From: Nectonema munidae
Taxonomy: Eukaryota > Nematomorpha > Nectonematoida > Nectonematidae
DNA length: 64,000 nt
Assembly (NCBI GenBank): GCA_030549495.1
Contig: JAUIRK010000896.1
Coordinates: 1-64,000, forward strand
Direction of reading: 5' to 3'
Shown here: one piece after another, positions 11,330 to 24,400 of the stretch
How the letters are laid out: every line of letters starts with the position of its first letter
Position numbering within the stretch: position 1 is the first letter of the stretch
Made by a program: the position numbers and the translations under genes
The notes under the pieces: model-generated
The model's database searches: none
What the model was told of the DNA's origin: nothing
Seen by the model: the letters and a program-made list of their open reading frames with translations, nothing else

Positions 11330-13170
11330 AATACTAGAGTCCCTATAGGTCCAATTTTAAATTGAAGTGAAATAGAGTTTATGTTTTTCAAAGTGAGATG
11401 AGCATTTGACGTTTGACTGATAAGTACTTTTAAGTATTTCACTGAGGAAGATGTGTCAATGAGATTATTGTTTGATGTCAGTAAGGGAGTGTGATGGAAA
11501 TATGTGTATATGACGTGAATGAAAATTGATTTGGTTGTTTCAATGAATCAACGGTGAAAGTTGGGGGGTTTACATATGTTTTGTAATGGAATTAGATGTT
11601 TTCTTTTTGAGAGTTTGGTGTGGTAACAAAGGTTAGATCGTATGAATAGCATTCAAAGAAGTGTGCGTCGTTATTTAAAATATTTAAGAGGGGATTTATC
11701 ACTATAAGACTGAGAATGTTAGATAGGCACCCACATTGTGATGTAGAAAATTAGGTGCCATGAATGACTACTAAAGAGTTGTGTTAAATGAGGGAGTAGG
11801 AAAGTAATTTTGAATACGTTTTATGAGATAATTGGGGTATTCCTGGCGTATCATTTTAAAATAACTGGAGAGGGGCCTTGCTGCTTTGAATGCCTTTTAA
11901 TGCCAACAAAAGGCGCTGATGATGATGCAAGTAAGACGATAGCCTGAATACGGTTGACTCGGAAATTTTTTTCCGTAATTAAGGAAATTAGAGAGCGTAA
12001 ATTTAGAGATATAGAAGATAAGTCTTTTATGTAAATTTTCATCCAGGATTTTGCGTAAAGAAAAAAGGGCTATGATTTGGCGAAAATTAAATATAAGATT
12101 ATGTTATGCTGGGTTGCTTAGTTTATGTTTAAGAAGAAATAGTGAAGAGAATTTTAGGCAACAGATATATAAATGTAAAAGCAGTTGAATGTAAAGGGAA
12201 AACTTATATGATAAGTATTGGTGCTATATAATCATCATCATCTGGAACTGATTTTGGATTAAGATGGTTGATATCGGATGCTAGGTCAAATTATGCGATT
12301 GGAGAAAATGTATGAGATGAGTTTAGTGATGAGAAGATGGAGACATAATGGCGTATTCAATGGTTAATCATGTTTTCAGAAAGTTGAGTGTCCTGAGGAA
12401 AAATGGTTGAAAGGAAAGAGGGGTTGACCACAGGATTTTTATAGAGAGGGGGTGGCGGAAGTAGATCACTTAGGAAATAGGCTTTGTTGTTTTGGTAGAC
12501 AGAGTTAACCTGATTCCAATGATTTACAAGGAAGGAGGAGCTAAATTTTTCCCAAGATTCCTTTTTTCTCATTTTATTTCTGAAAAATATTTATTCCTGA
12601 CATTGATGTAGTGTTGAAGTTGTTAGGGTTAATGTCGTTACGAAGGGATTTGATAGAATGTTTTAAGGAATTTTTAAGTGAGGTAAGAAAGTGAAACAAG
12701 ACTGGTTTCTCAATTGAAAGGCATTGGTTGGATTAAAGATAGCGTAATGTGTTGGGAGTAAGGGAAGCAGAATTAAGGCCTCTGGGCGATTTTATGTTAG
12801 GTTTATGTGGAGATAGTTTTGTACTGAGCAGATTAAGAAAAATAATCCAATGAGTGTGAGGGTTAACTTGAAAAGTGTGTAAAGAAAAAGTAAGTAATAA
12901 ATTTTGGTAGGTTTTTGAGACTATGGTCAATGTTTTTTTGTTGATAAATTTAAAAGAATTGAGACCTTTAAATTTATCATTTATATGAAGTTGTGAAAGA
13001 CTGTTGTACTTACATTTTCGTGAGTTCCAAACAGTTGCATGCTATTGTTTGTGGAAGATAGGTGATGTGTATTAGATGGAGTTTTTATTTTGAGAAAAAA
13101 TTGCACAAATGGCATGGGCGTTGTAAGGGATTCACTAAGAATGAATAGAAAATGAGGGAATAGTTTTTGT
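11330..13170 (-). pseudogene. Very old LINE, jockey/R1-like
   Basis: Short blocks in LINE order run down the minus strand: KRKxW-type linker MRKKESWEKFSSSFLVNHWN near 12570 and the pre-RT segment FLSTIFPQDTQLSEN; an RT entry LNPKSVPDDDDYIAPIL near 12260, corresponding to the usual LNP.KSPGpDgI; a segment KILDENLHKRLIFYISKF near 12050; and VKYLKVLISQTSNAHLTL near 11410, corresponding to vkYLGv.iD..L.w..Hi. The YADD box is not readable. Frames change many times. The clade is a guess from block spacing; only the non-LTR nature is reasonably supported. Confidence 0.55.
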
Positions 13171-13511
13171 TAATAAAGATGAGTACATGACATACATGTC
13201 ACATTTAGTCGAGTTTTTTCATTGAACTTTTTCTTCCTATGCACTTTTTAAGCATTTTTATACATTTCCTTGAACCTCTAAAAAGTACAAACTTAGATGA
13301 ACTAACTAAAGATATCTTAAAATAACAAAAAAAGTAACTGAATAATTCATTAAATTTATTGAACTTGCTTAATAATTATAGAATATTTTATTTATACTAA
13401 TTATTTGTCTGACTAACTCATTAACTATTACAAACAAAGACTTGAATAATATTTCATTTGGCTAACTAAATTATCAACTAACAAAAAAACATAACATTTG
13501 ACTGTCTAAAC

Positions 13512-13802
13512 CAGCGTTTTTCAACCTGTGGGTCTCGACCCTTCAGTGGGTCGTGTCAAAAATAAAATGGCTTGTGACAAAAATGAAAGGAAATCAGGGT
13601 AGGGCAAAGTGAAGAATATCTAAAAGTATTAATATTTTATCCATACAAATAAATAAAACAATATCCAGATCATAAAAAAATATATATAAATTCAGATTAG
13701 ATAGTGATCAGAATTTGTCATATTAAACTTAAGTATTATGGGTCGCGATGCAAACTGTACTTCTTGCTATGGGTCGCAGTAAAAAAAGTTTGAAAAATGC
13801 TG
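13512..13802. mobile_element. hAT-type MITE, 291 bp
   Basis: The left end CAGCGTTTTTCAACCTGTGG and the inverted right end CAGCATTTTTCAAACTTTTT, with internal GGGTCGCGA-type motifs near both ends, are the widespread hAT MITE pattern (CAG.G.TTTTCAACC.GTGGGTCGC). Flanking octamers GTCTAAAC (13504-13511) and GTCTAAAT (13803-13810) match at seven of eight bases. There is no coding capacity. Confidence 0.9.
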
Positions 13803-13810
13803 GTCTAAAT

Positions 13811-15004
13811 CGCTAGCTTATAAAATATTTCAACTTTATTCACTAAAGAGTTTTCAGATTATTCACTAATATTTTTTAAGTGTGCGTAACTTTTAAAACT
13901 CCATATATATTACTTTTTTAACATCGCCACAACAAGACTTGTTTAAATTATTCCAGCCACTTTTACTTTATCACTTTTCCAATTAGTTAAATATAATGTC
14001 GAAGGATCGCACAAAAAATGTGATTAAGTTTGTTAGGATATCTATTTTCTAAATTTAAGAGAGAAGTATAGTGAGCTCAAAAATTTCAAATTTAAGAGAA
14101 GGAGGCAAAGGATAAGTGGTGGAAAAAGTATAGCTAATGCCTTTGCATTTAAATATTTTTCAGCATACTTAAGCAGATTTAAATATTTTCAAAATGCTGT
14201 TATTTTCCTTATTTTTATAACTTTAAAGAAATATGCCGAAACTAGATTTCTTCACAATCCCTTACTTGTATACGTAAGTATGTTTTTAAAGGTGAAGGAA
14301 TCTGACTGAATGCATGCACTTATACTTGCATCAATCCAGCCATCTTTTTACAGCATATTTGCATTTAAATATCCGCTAAGTTTTGTGTAAAGCAGGATTT
14401 CGTAATTTCATTAGCATAAAGACAGGAAGCATACGTGTATCCAAATTCTTACTATAATAATTTGAAAATTTGATAACAAATTCACTTTGCCCGGATAGAA
14501 GTACACTGTAGATTTTTAAATTTGAAGAAATCATATCTAAAAGTTGACTGCTACCAACTCAACCTCGTATACAATGAAGATTTTATCTAGTTTTCTAACT
14601 TTGGTAAAATATATTTACATTCTTAACTTTAGATTAGATTTTTCATTTCTAATTAATGAAGGAATAATAATCATTATAAAAATACTTTTAGATACTATCC
14701 AATTTGTTTCCATTTAAATTTTATTTATCCACTCTCTTTTTCAATGTACTTTTATATATTTAAATTGGCGATTTTCAATTCTAAGGAAACAGCTACCAAA
14801 CTTGTCCTCAAAGGGTTAAAGAGTTAAACGAATTGATCAGAAATTTTTAAGATACTTCACATTTAGTTGCATAAGAATGTTAACTTTTATTAACACTATT
14901 AATTTAAATTTATTGAAGAAAGAATTGAGCCGGCATGATGGAGTCATTCTCACATAATAAGAATAAATATGAAGGAAATACAGACAAATAAAAATAGGTT
15001 TAAT
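13811..15004. other. A+T-rich DNA without recognisable gene
   Basis: No domain-bearing reading frame. The inverted motif around 14810 (CTTTAACCCTTTGAGG on the minus strand) resembles the start of dispersed repeat A but does not extend. Confidence 0.5.
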
Positions 15005-15290
15005 TTTGCAATAGAAGAAGAAGAAGAAGAAATTTTATTTTGCAATTATATAAAAAAATAACATAAGTTATAAATAAAATGAGTATTTTTCTAATTTCAA
15101 AGGTAAATTCTTCGGATTTATGATGGAACGGAAGTTTGGTAAGCATATTACTACGACAAGTTCTATGAAAGATAACTGCACAATCGATAGAAAATAGTAA
15201 TAGATGAAGAAAAAATAGGATAGAGCAACGAAGTATATAGAAAAAGAAAAATGATTGAACCAGGAAGACCAATTAAATTGAAAGAAAAAA
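15005..15290 (-). mobile_element. RTE-like LINE 3' tail
   Basis: On the minus strand the sequence ends TTGCAAAATAAAATTTC followed by TTC repeats. This is the same ending as the RTE-type LINE at 61300-61362 (TTTGCATAAATAAAGTTC then TTC repeats). Upstream is pyrimidine-rich 3'-UTR-like sequence. It is a 5'-truncated retrocopy with no enzyme domain. Confidence 0.6.
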
Positions 15291-18125
15291 ATTAACTGAA
15301 GTTTAACAAAAAAAGAAATTTAAATTAACTATAAATGCCAAAAGTATTATAAATGCAAGAAATACTTTTTGCATTTACGGCTTAAAATCTTTTATGTTTT
15401 TCAGATATACAGTTTTTTATAATTTATACTATAAATTGAAGAATTTTAAGGAACAATGATCTACTTCATTTATACCCAAACTTTTTCAACCTAAATTGAT
15501 CATCTCGTACCCAAAATTTTAAAAAAAATATGTAAAAGCTCGAAATATCTCTGGTACGAAATGTCTTAAGTAAAAATATGTCCTGCAGAGGCTTTTTTTA
15601 GACTTTTAGACTGGCTCTTAGACTTTATTTTGTGTAAGTTATATTTGTTTCTAGTAGAATATTTTGTTTGTTTTTTGTTTCATTATCAGAATTCAGACTT
15701 TTGTGAATAAATAAAAATTTTAAATTTCTTCATATAAAAACTAAATGAAATTATTATAATTGTTTTCACCTGTCGTGTTTATCCGTTTTGTAAAGAGACA
15801 ATAATTCATTAAATTTTTTTTGCCTCAATTAAAATATTTTAAACATTAGAAGAGTTTGTCCAAACGTATATTCTCTCACATTAGCAACATTTTGTTGTTT
15901 GGACACCCCCTTTTCATAAAGTTTTTGAATGAGTAAAACATATAATTCATTTTAAGGATTCATTTAGAAACTTCTATAAGTCCTTTTAAAAATGTGATTA
16001 CAAGGTAATTTTTACTAATTTATCCGGTTCTTAGAAAAAACACTGGTATAACTTGAACAAATTTGATTCCTTAACCTAGTTAAAATAAAGTTAAAAATTT
16101 TTTTATGTTAGTTTGTCAAAGGGGGAGTTTAAGAATAAGCAAAAACTTATTAGTCTGCCTTAACTCACGTGAATATATAAATAATAAAATATTTTAACAT
16201 CTAATAATCATTTAATTAACTAACTAAATACTTAAGTAAATAATTAACATTCTAACCTTTTAATTAACTAGCCGTGTAAATAATTTTACTAAAAAAACTA
16301 ACTAAAATATAAATATAAAATTTTACATCCAATTAATCAAATTTTCACAATCTAACAAACAATTAATAATAATTAATTGCATATTTTAAAATTAGTTATT
16401 TATAAAAAGATTTATAAATAATTTCTTAGCAAAAAAGCGCATTAGTATTTTAAACTTTTGAACTAAGTCTCTGATGATGTTGCAGTGCTAAATGATTTAC
16501 AAATATATATGATTTAATAGTAAATAATTTTACTTTTCAAAATTTACATCGTTAATGTATAAAAATATTTAATTGAATGAATCTTATATTAAAATTTTTT
16601 ATTTAGAGTGTAATTGGAATCAGTCTGGTGTGTTTAACAAATGGAGAACTATTTTTCTGCAGTATTTTACCTTATAATGTTTTCCTATATAAAATTAAAT
16701 ATTTGAATGTAACTATTAAATGTATAATAAATACTTAAAGGTTTCAATGTTCAAAAGATGCTAAATTGTCCAAGACCTTTCAAAACTAAATCTTCACATT
16801 GTTGCAAAAGTAAGGCCAATTCATGTTTTATCCTCATTTTCCTGTCATTTAAACAATACAGCTAAACTTTCAAAACAAACTGAATTGCTTTGAGCAAGAA
16901 AAAGAGACATATTATGCGCAGTAATTAAATTTTTTTAATGCAGTATATTGGATATTTCTTTGCATTATCGCATATACTATTTGCACATTATCGCAAGTAG
17001 ATATTTCTTTCAAATGCAAAGCAACAAGGACAAATTAAAATTAAAGAAATTTTAACAAAAAAAATTAAAAACCTACATAATATATATAGCAGTGATTGTC
17101 AATCTTTTGACATTTATGGAAACTTTTTAAAGCTCAATTTTTTTTTGTGGATCCATTGCTACTAATAGTGGATCAAAAATAAAACCGTTTTTCTTAATCC
17201 ATTTTATCTTGTATATATATTTTTATTAAGTCAAAAAGTGAAAATTTTTATTCGAAAAAATATGGTGTTTAGTTATAAAATAACTTGACATCCAATTTGA
17301 AATATTTTTATATGGACCTCTATAAAAATATTGTGCGCCCATTCAGGGTCCATATGGATCCCGTTAAGAAAGACTGATGCATAGAGTGACCAGAAAACTC
17401 CATCTCAAACTGTGCCTTAGAAAATTAAGAATTAAAAATTCAGTCTCAGAAAATTGAATCTCAAACCAGTTTTTAGTTAATTATTATTTATAGTTAGTTC
17501 GTTAGAATAAAATAAATATGATGGCATTATATCAATTCAAATTCAAGTTAAATATAACGGTTTTATAGGGATTCAAATATAATAGTTTCCGCGAGCTATA
17601 TAATCAACTGAGAGACCCAATTTTATGAGAACAAATTTTTTGAGACCGGGTTTTCCCATTATTTCTCAATCCATTGCTATTTTTGCATACTTTATCTAAA
17701 TATAATTAATCTTAAGTAAGTATAATTGATATATTTTATTTGCCTTAATGAAGCTCTTTCAGAGGACATTACGATTTTACTAAAATTCCAGACTTTAATA
17801 TTCAATGTGAGTTTGAGACCGAATATTCCCAAAACGAATTTTCCGAGAGAGCCTTTTGTGAGATCAAGTTTTCGTAGTACAAGTATATAGATTAAATCAA
17901 AGCTTAAATTCGATTTTAGAAAATAATATTTTCAAATCTTCAAAAAAATCATTAATGCTTATAAATAAAGAAAAATTATATATAAAAAATAATATATATA
18001 AGGGAGGCTTATACGACCTAATTACGAATGTTGAGTCAAAATATTTTTCTTGATTCATTCGAATTATAGCTGTATCTTTTCATACATTATTGCACACTTA
18101 AAAAAATTATTTTATATTTAAATGG
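15291..18125. other. A+T-rich DNA with degenerate TAACTAAC tracts
   Basis: No gene is recognised. From about 16180 to 16380 the sequence is dominated by degenerate TTAACTAACTAAA motifs, as also seen near 13400, 44170 and 63470-63560. Confidence 0.5.
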
Positions 18126-18129
18126 CGAC

Positions 18130-18360
18130 GATATATTCCACTTTTACTTCTATTTTGTCTTTTTTCAATTCAAAATTCCCTTATTTCAATCCTATTTTAT
18201 CTTTTTTAATTTTATTTTGCTTTTTTCAATTCTATCTTGTCTTTTTTCAGTTCTATTTTGTCATTTTTGAATACAATTTTTTATGTTTTCATTTTTTTTT
18301 AATTCAATTTTGTCTCTTTTCGATACTATTTTATCGTTTTCGATTCCATTTGAACTTTCT
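18130..18360 (+). repeat. Degenerate 20-21-bp minisatellite
   Basis: About ten degenerate units of TTTTTTCAATTCTATTTTGTC. The 83-codon open frame here is an effect of the repeat, not a gene. A related array lies at 56190-56370 in the same strand sense. Confidence 0.8.
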
Positions 18361-18369
18361 AAAGCACCA

Positions 18370-19220
18370 CTAACCAATATTTCATTATTCTTTCTTATAC
18401 TTTAGTGTAAAAAAAAGAAGTGACAAGAAATAAATTATTAAAAAATGTTGCAACAGATTAATATAAAATGCCTGTTATATTTTATTATTCATTGAATGGC
18501 AGCAGAAAAGGATGTTGAAAAATTTTGGACAGTCAAGAAAAAATTTGTTTAATTAGTAAATTGCAAAATCTGAATTATCTGAATAAAGATTTATCGTTCC
18601 ATATTTAGGATAACTCCTAAATGTAAGTTGCCAATATCTTATGTCTGGATATAGTTTGCTTAGAAGATTTTTTGTTAAAAAGACACATTCTTCTCATGAA
18701 GCATTGTGTATTTAGTAATTTTCGAAAAATTATAACGATTTGTTAGGCAAGGGGTGATTTCTGACTTTTTGGCATTCTTTTTCTCCAATGTCTAACCTGT
18801 TGAAAATGGCAACTTTATATGAGAGCCACCTGAACAAGAGCGCCACCTTTCGTAGGTCCCAACTAAATTTCGTATATCTCTTATTCAACTTTGATTCTAT
18901 AAGAGCGGCACCTGTCTAACGCAGCTAACTGCCACCCAATTATAACTGAAGAACGTTAGCAAAAATCAAAAAGTTAATTATATTCATTGCTTTTCATTTA
19001 AAAACAATCAATATTTCGTGTTTATCAAAGATTTTCTTTATGTATGCTACTTTAAATTTCTACTTGAGTTTTACACTTTTTGAAAATTTGGATTCTGTTG
19101 ATATAATTTTTATTCATTTCAGATGACGTTTTTCTATAAATTTCTTTTAGCTGTTTATTATTCTTTTTATTAGAATTAGTGTACATTTAAAAATATATGC
19201 AAACTATTTAAAAATATACT
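18370..19220. other. Intergenic DNA, no gene seen
   Basis: A less A+T-rich patch at 18780-18960 (AGAGCCACC, AGCGCCACC) has no open frame of note. No feature is identified. Confidence 0.5.
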
Positions 19221-19222
19221 AC

Positions 19223-19695
19223 AAACGTTGTCTTTACCACTACTATCATATCGATATAGAAGAAACGATATGATTAGAGTTTATAACATCATAAACGAAA
19301 ATATCTTAGTTAACCATCGAATACTTCCTCAGTTTTCTTCAAGGATTCAAAGAAAGCATCAGAGAAAGTTTATAAAGAGTCGCCACAAAAAACGCTTTCG
19401 AAAAAACTTTATCTCTAATGGAATTGTTAATGACTGGAACAGTCTTCCTGCTGATGTTATAAACTCCCCTTCATTAAAGGTATTCAAGAAACGTCTGGAT
19501 AACTTCTGGAAAAATATGTTGTATGCTTAAGTCTTTAATTTTGTATTCTTCTTTTCCATATTTAGCAATTATAATGTTTAAACGATTTCTATATGTTTCT
19601 TTCTTCCACAGATTGATGCTATTACTACAGGCAAAATGGCCTTTTTTCGCTTAATAAAATTATGTTAAAATTATGTTATGTTATGTTATATGAGA
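19223..19695 (+). mobile_element. 5'-truncated LINE, family B, C-terminal end
   Basis: The frame from 19228 to 19530 encodes the last 100 residues of an RT protein (LPLLSYRYRRNDMIRVYNII through VNDWNSLPADVINSPSLKVF to the terminal W). It matches the end of the longer family B copy at 41340-41660 at roughly three residues in four. After the stop come a conserved 3' UTR, a hairpin AGGCAAAATGGCCT (19629-19642), CTTAATAAA and a (TTATG)n tail. The copy starts abruptly inside the RT gene, as expected from incomplete target-primed reverse transcription. The frame is intact but far too short to act. Confidence 0.9.
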
Positions 19696-21388
19696 ACTTT
19701 TTTATCAAATAAAATCTCAATATTTAATAATTGCAGCAATACTTTACGAATTCGATTGTTCTGACGGAACTGAAAAAAAGATGAATTTGAAATTGATGTT
19801 TCCGTCTCAATATTCACACTTTCCAATGAGTTATTTAATTACAGTTGTAAAAACTTGATCAAATTCACAAAAATTTTCATACCTCAAAAATTGTCACAAT
19901 AATTTCTTTCTCTTGATGATGATAGTAATGAAAATGATGATGTTGATCTTGAAGATGATAATAAAAAGAGTAGAGTTGATAAATCCGAATCATAGGTTTG
20001 CTAATTCACTTAAGCTATATGGATCTTCTCAAAAACTTTTTACGTTCTATCATGCGAATGCTTCAAATAAATAAATCCCATAATTATTTATGGGAATGCC
20101 TTAAACAAATTTTATATAAAAAGATAACGAATTTTTATCGCTGACTCCTTTATTTAATCTTTATTTATTTTAGAATCAGTTAATAACGGATTAAAAGGTA
20201 TTGCTACTTTAATTCTTAACTTTATAATCAAGAAAATTTGTTTTCTTTTTTTTTAAATAGAAAGGATGAAAATTGCTATCAGGAACATGAATTGTAATCT
20301 TTCAAATATTTTTTCGTCCAATTTTGATTTCTAAACATAAGGTAATGCAAACTAAATATAATCTTTGAAAAATTTGCAATACAAGCAATCATATATTGAC
20401 TATTTTCTAAAAATATTCTATTTTTCTTTAATTTTTTAAGTATATTTGTGTTCTAACACTCACATTTTCTCAAAATATATTCAACTTTTCTAATTTACCA
20501 AAAATTTATTAATAATTCTCGCATCTTTACAAAAATTTGTGAAATCAGCGCATCAAAGTAGAGACTTATTCAAAGATGCGCAGACCCTAAATAAAAAGAC
20601 CATAAAGCTCCCAAATAATATTACCACATCCAGAAATATAGTCAGCTTTATTGTCCGGGAATAAAATAATTTAAGGGGAGAGAACAAAAATATATCAATT
20701 TTTTGACCACAAATTTCAATAGAAATTGTCAATAAGGTGATAATTAATTACGTTCAAACTTAATATTAACTTTGTTCAACTCAATTTTATTCGAATTTAT
20801 TTATTTTTCATAAATTTTTGTTAAGCATGAAAACTAATTTTGCAGTAGGAGTTCAAATTTTCCGCCATACAAGAAAGAAGGATGGCATGTGAAGAGGGGA
20901 GGGGGGGTGCAGTCATGTATATATTAAAAAAGTAAAAAATGTATCCTAAATATGGAATGATAAATCTTTATTCAGATAATTGAGATTTTGCAATTTATTA
21001 ATTAAACAATTTTTTTCTTGACTGTCCAAAACTAAATTAATTTACCACTATTATTTCATCAAATCCCTGTTACATTGCCTATCCCTTTTTTTTGAAACAA
21101 TTTTCGAATAAAGTATTGAAATACACTTGTCCAACAAGTATTTTTTTAAAACATATTAACTTAAAGTTAAAATATAAAATTTTGAGGCGATTCTAGAGGT
21201 TGTAGGGCTTTAAGATTGCGTATAATTATACTTTCTTCAAAATTTCTCTAAAAACTAAGTAAAGGTAAGTAACAATTATATTTTATACTAATTTTTGTCA
21301 TTCATACCTGTTTTTTATTCACTTTTAAACTAAATCAGTTTAATCATTATATTATAGAATTTTAAGATATTTTGTTAATGTTTCTTAG
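19696..21388. other. 5' flank of the first microexon gene
   Basis: I looked here for a signal-peptide exon and found none. A consensus donor AAAG|GTAAGT at 21265 follows about 100 bases without any ATG and may end a 5' untranslated exon. A TATAATTATA-like motif lies near 21220. A G-rich tract is at 20894-20910. Confidence 0.4.
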
Positions 21389-21415
21389 GCAAAGCAGCTC
21401 ATCGTTACAATAAAG
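21389..21415 (+). CDS. Gene 1 exon candidate, 27 nt
   Basis: Between TTTCTTAG and GTAAGT. In phase 1 it reads KAAHRYNK and ends with G. It could be untranslated if translation starts in the next exon. Confidence 0.55.
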
Positions 21416-24400
21416 GTAAGTTTTAACGATATGTATATTTGTTGTCTGGCGCGAAAACTAGGGACAATAAAAATAAATTATACATATACAATTGACAAAA
21501 ATTTTACTAACTGCATGTGCTATCATATCTATTTCCCCAATTAGGATAAGATAATACTTTTATTAATTTTCAGCATTGGATATTAATTAAATTATATAAT
21601 TAATAAGTATAGCAAAGTTTGTAGAATGAAAATTTTTGTAAATTTAAACAAAACTTATCCAATTTTATCAAAAGCAAAAAAAATGAAAAAATAATATAAA
21701 ATGGAAAAAATATACAAGTAATAATTATTATTTATATTTATTATCTCGTTTTACAAATAACCTGTTTCAATGCATATCCAAATTTTATTTTTTGAATGAA
21801 CATTTTTTAAAGGTTTATCATGTAAAGATTTGATAAAGGTGCTCATTATGAAGAATGCTTGTAAAGAAATGATATACAACTTTATTTATCAACCGATTTC
21901 GAAATTAAGATAAAAGTAATAAGGAATATCGTTTTTTGCCAACGTTTATTTTTAGAAAAAAACTTAGTTTTGAAAGCGTTTAGTCAATTTTGTCCACTCA
22001 ACTGTATATAATCTTTTAATGTTTCATTAAGGTCAAACTTCGTTTGGGTTATGACTATAAAACAAATATTGCATACATTTAGGAAGATTGATAAAAATCA
22101 TCAAATGAATATTGTAATGATAAATGAGAGACGAATTATAAAAATCTTTTTTTCTACATAACCAATATAATCACAACGCCCTAGTGTAACTAGTAATATG
22201 AATCAAGAGGGGTGAGTGGATGGCTAAAAAATTCCCGTGAGAGCACAAAAATTTTAATCCAAATGTGAACACATTGGACACATAATGATATAATGAGAAA
22301 ACTTAAATATAAAAGATGATCGATATATGATTGCAATAAATATATCTCGAGGTAGGAGGAATTTGTGTCAAATGGAAGGCGGTCTCATGCTGTGTCACTA
22401 AATTATTTTAATTACCATAATTTTTTTATTTAGAATGCATGGCAGAAGGTAAGATAAGGATTTATTCTTTTTCTTTCACCTAGATCAGAGGTTCCTAACC
22501 GGTAGGTCATGGCCCACTGGCGGGTCGCCAAGCTTTGGTAGAAGGGTCGCCTAACTTTGCCAGATAAGACTTGAGAGGATACAATTTGTAATCATATAAT
22601 TTATAATCTTTAGAAAATTTTGATCTCATTGCAATGCATCATCTAACATCAATACTTTCGTTGGTTTCCAGCTTATTTGTCTATATTAATGAATCATGCG
22701 AATTAGTGAATGGGTTAGTTTGTCAAAAATGAAAAATATGCGTGTCACTCTGTTTATCATAGTTTTATGTGTTTGATGTCTTTTTGCAGGGATGCAGCCA
22801 GAAAAAAATTAGGAGGAGCCAAAACTATTAGTTGTTATTGGTATTGGTGAAAGATTGATTATGATCAATGAACATACTTGTGCATTTACACAAAATAAAT
22901 TGTAAAAAGTCATGTTCCATACGAGTAAACTGGACTTAGACTTTGTTATTATGTTTGAAATTTCAGCCTCGACATATATTTATAAGCTACCGCAATTTTT
23001 TGGAGCTATAAATGTATCTACAAAAAATAAATCGCATACACTTCTTTGCATATAGATGTACAACTCAACGATTATTTCAGCTGAAAAATCAGTAAAAAAC
23101 ATTTCAAATTGTCTTCTTAAGAAATACTAAAGAGTATTATTAAGGTAAACTATAGGCCTTGGTAGTTATTATGTTGTTCAAGAAGCTGAATACGTGTAGA
23201 TTTAGTTGACTTACCTTATTAAAATTAGAATGAAGTGGTTTTTGGTTCAATCTCGCCGTTTATCTTATATTGAGGATCGATTGGACGAAGGCATCCAGTA
23301 TACAAAGAGTTATCTTAGCTTCGGACAATCTGTTTTGTTGAGCAGCCATTTTAATGGATTAAAAAATCCCAAAGTTCGTCTGGTTCACGAAAACAGTTTG
23401 CAGAGACCGAAATATAAATTACGGTATTATCGAAGCATTTTAACACGTGATGAGTTCGTTTCCATTCGCATGCGTATTGAATAACGAAAACTCGCTCTAA
23501 CGCAGAACGGATAATCTAAACATGACTTATATTGTTGCATTGACAAATTAGAATGTGTGTGGTGCTAAGCTGTCCGGAGTTTAGAGTCAATGAAGGTATA
23601 AACTTTGAATGCGACTATTAAACGATACTCCCAAAACCCGTTATTAACGTTACCGCCATTAATATTTGAAAAAACAAAAGAAATTTCAAAAATCCAAATA
23701 TAATAATATTTATTATAGAAATATTGTAATTGATTGATTTATTTATTTATTTTTAGCAGGAAGTTCATTTCCTACATCACGTAAGCCTTTTTTTCACTAT
23801 GACACATTCATCAAATGAGATGAATGCGGACAACATGAGGTGTTCATGACTTTAATTCGAAGACCATAATAAAATGGCACAAAGTTATATTTATGAATGC
23901 TTAGCAGAAAATGTTCAAGTATTTTGAATAAAGTACCGCTTTAAATTTTACCGCTATTTTAAGAAACAATATGTAAATATTAAAAACAAAAGAAAGAGAA
24001 ATTACTTGTTTGTTCACTTTTAACAATGCATTTATGCAGCAAAACAATCGTCGACAAAAAGGCTGTTCGACTAATCAACGCGAAAAATATACATTGGCGA
24101 TCTCCAATGACGATACGTCTGTTCGATAACATGTCCGACGACGAATTTTCCCTTGGTGAAATAATAGTTTATTCTATCGAATTGTGATAAAAGCAAATAC
24201 TAAAAGTAAAAGAATTTCTTTATTTAATAGAAGGAAAATTCCTTTTGAAATATGACCAGACTACATTCTAACTAATAAGCCTTAACTATTAACATAGAAA
24301 AAAATATATTTTGAAATACTATATTTATATGAAATTATTACTTTATTTTAGTTGAAGCATTTGCTCCAGTTGCGAGAGATATAACCCAAAAATTTAGTAA

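Noticed and set aside
18122-18373. 83-codon open frame rich in F, S and L
   Set aside because: Produced by a T-rich minisatellite without stops; not a gene.
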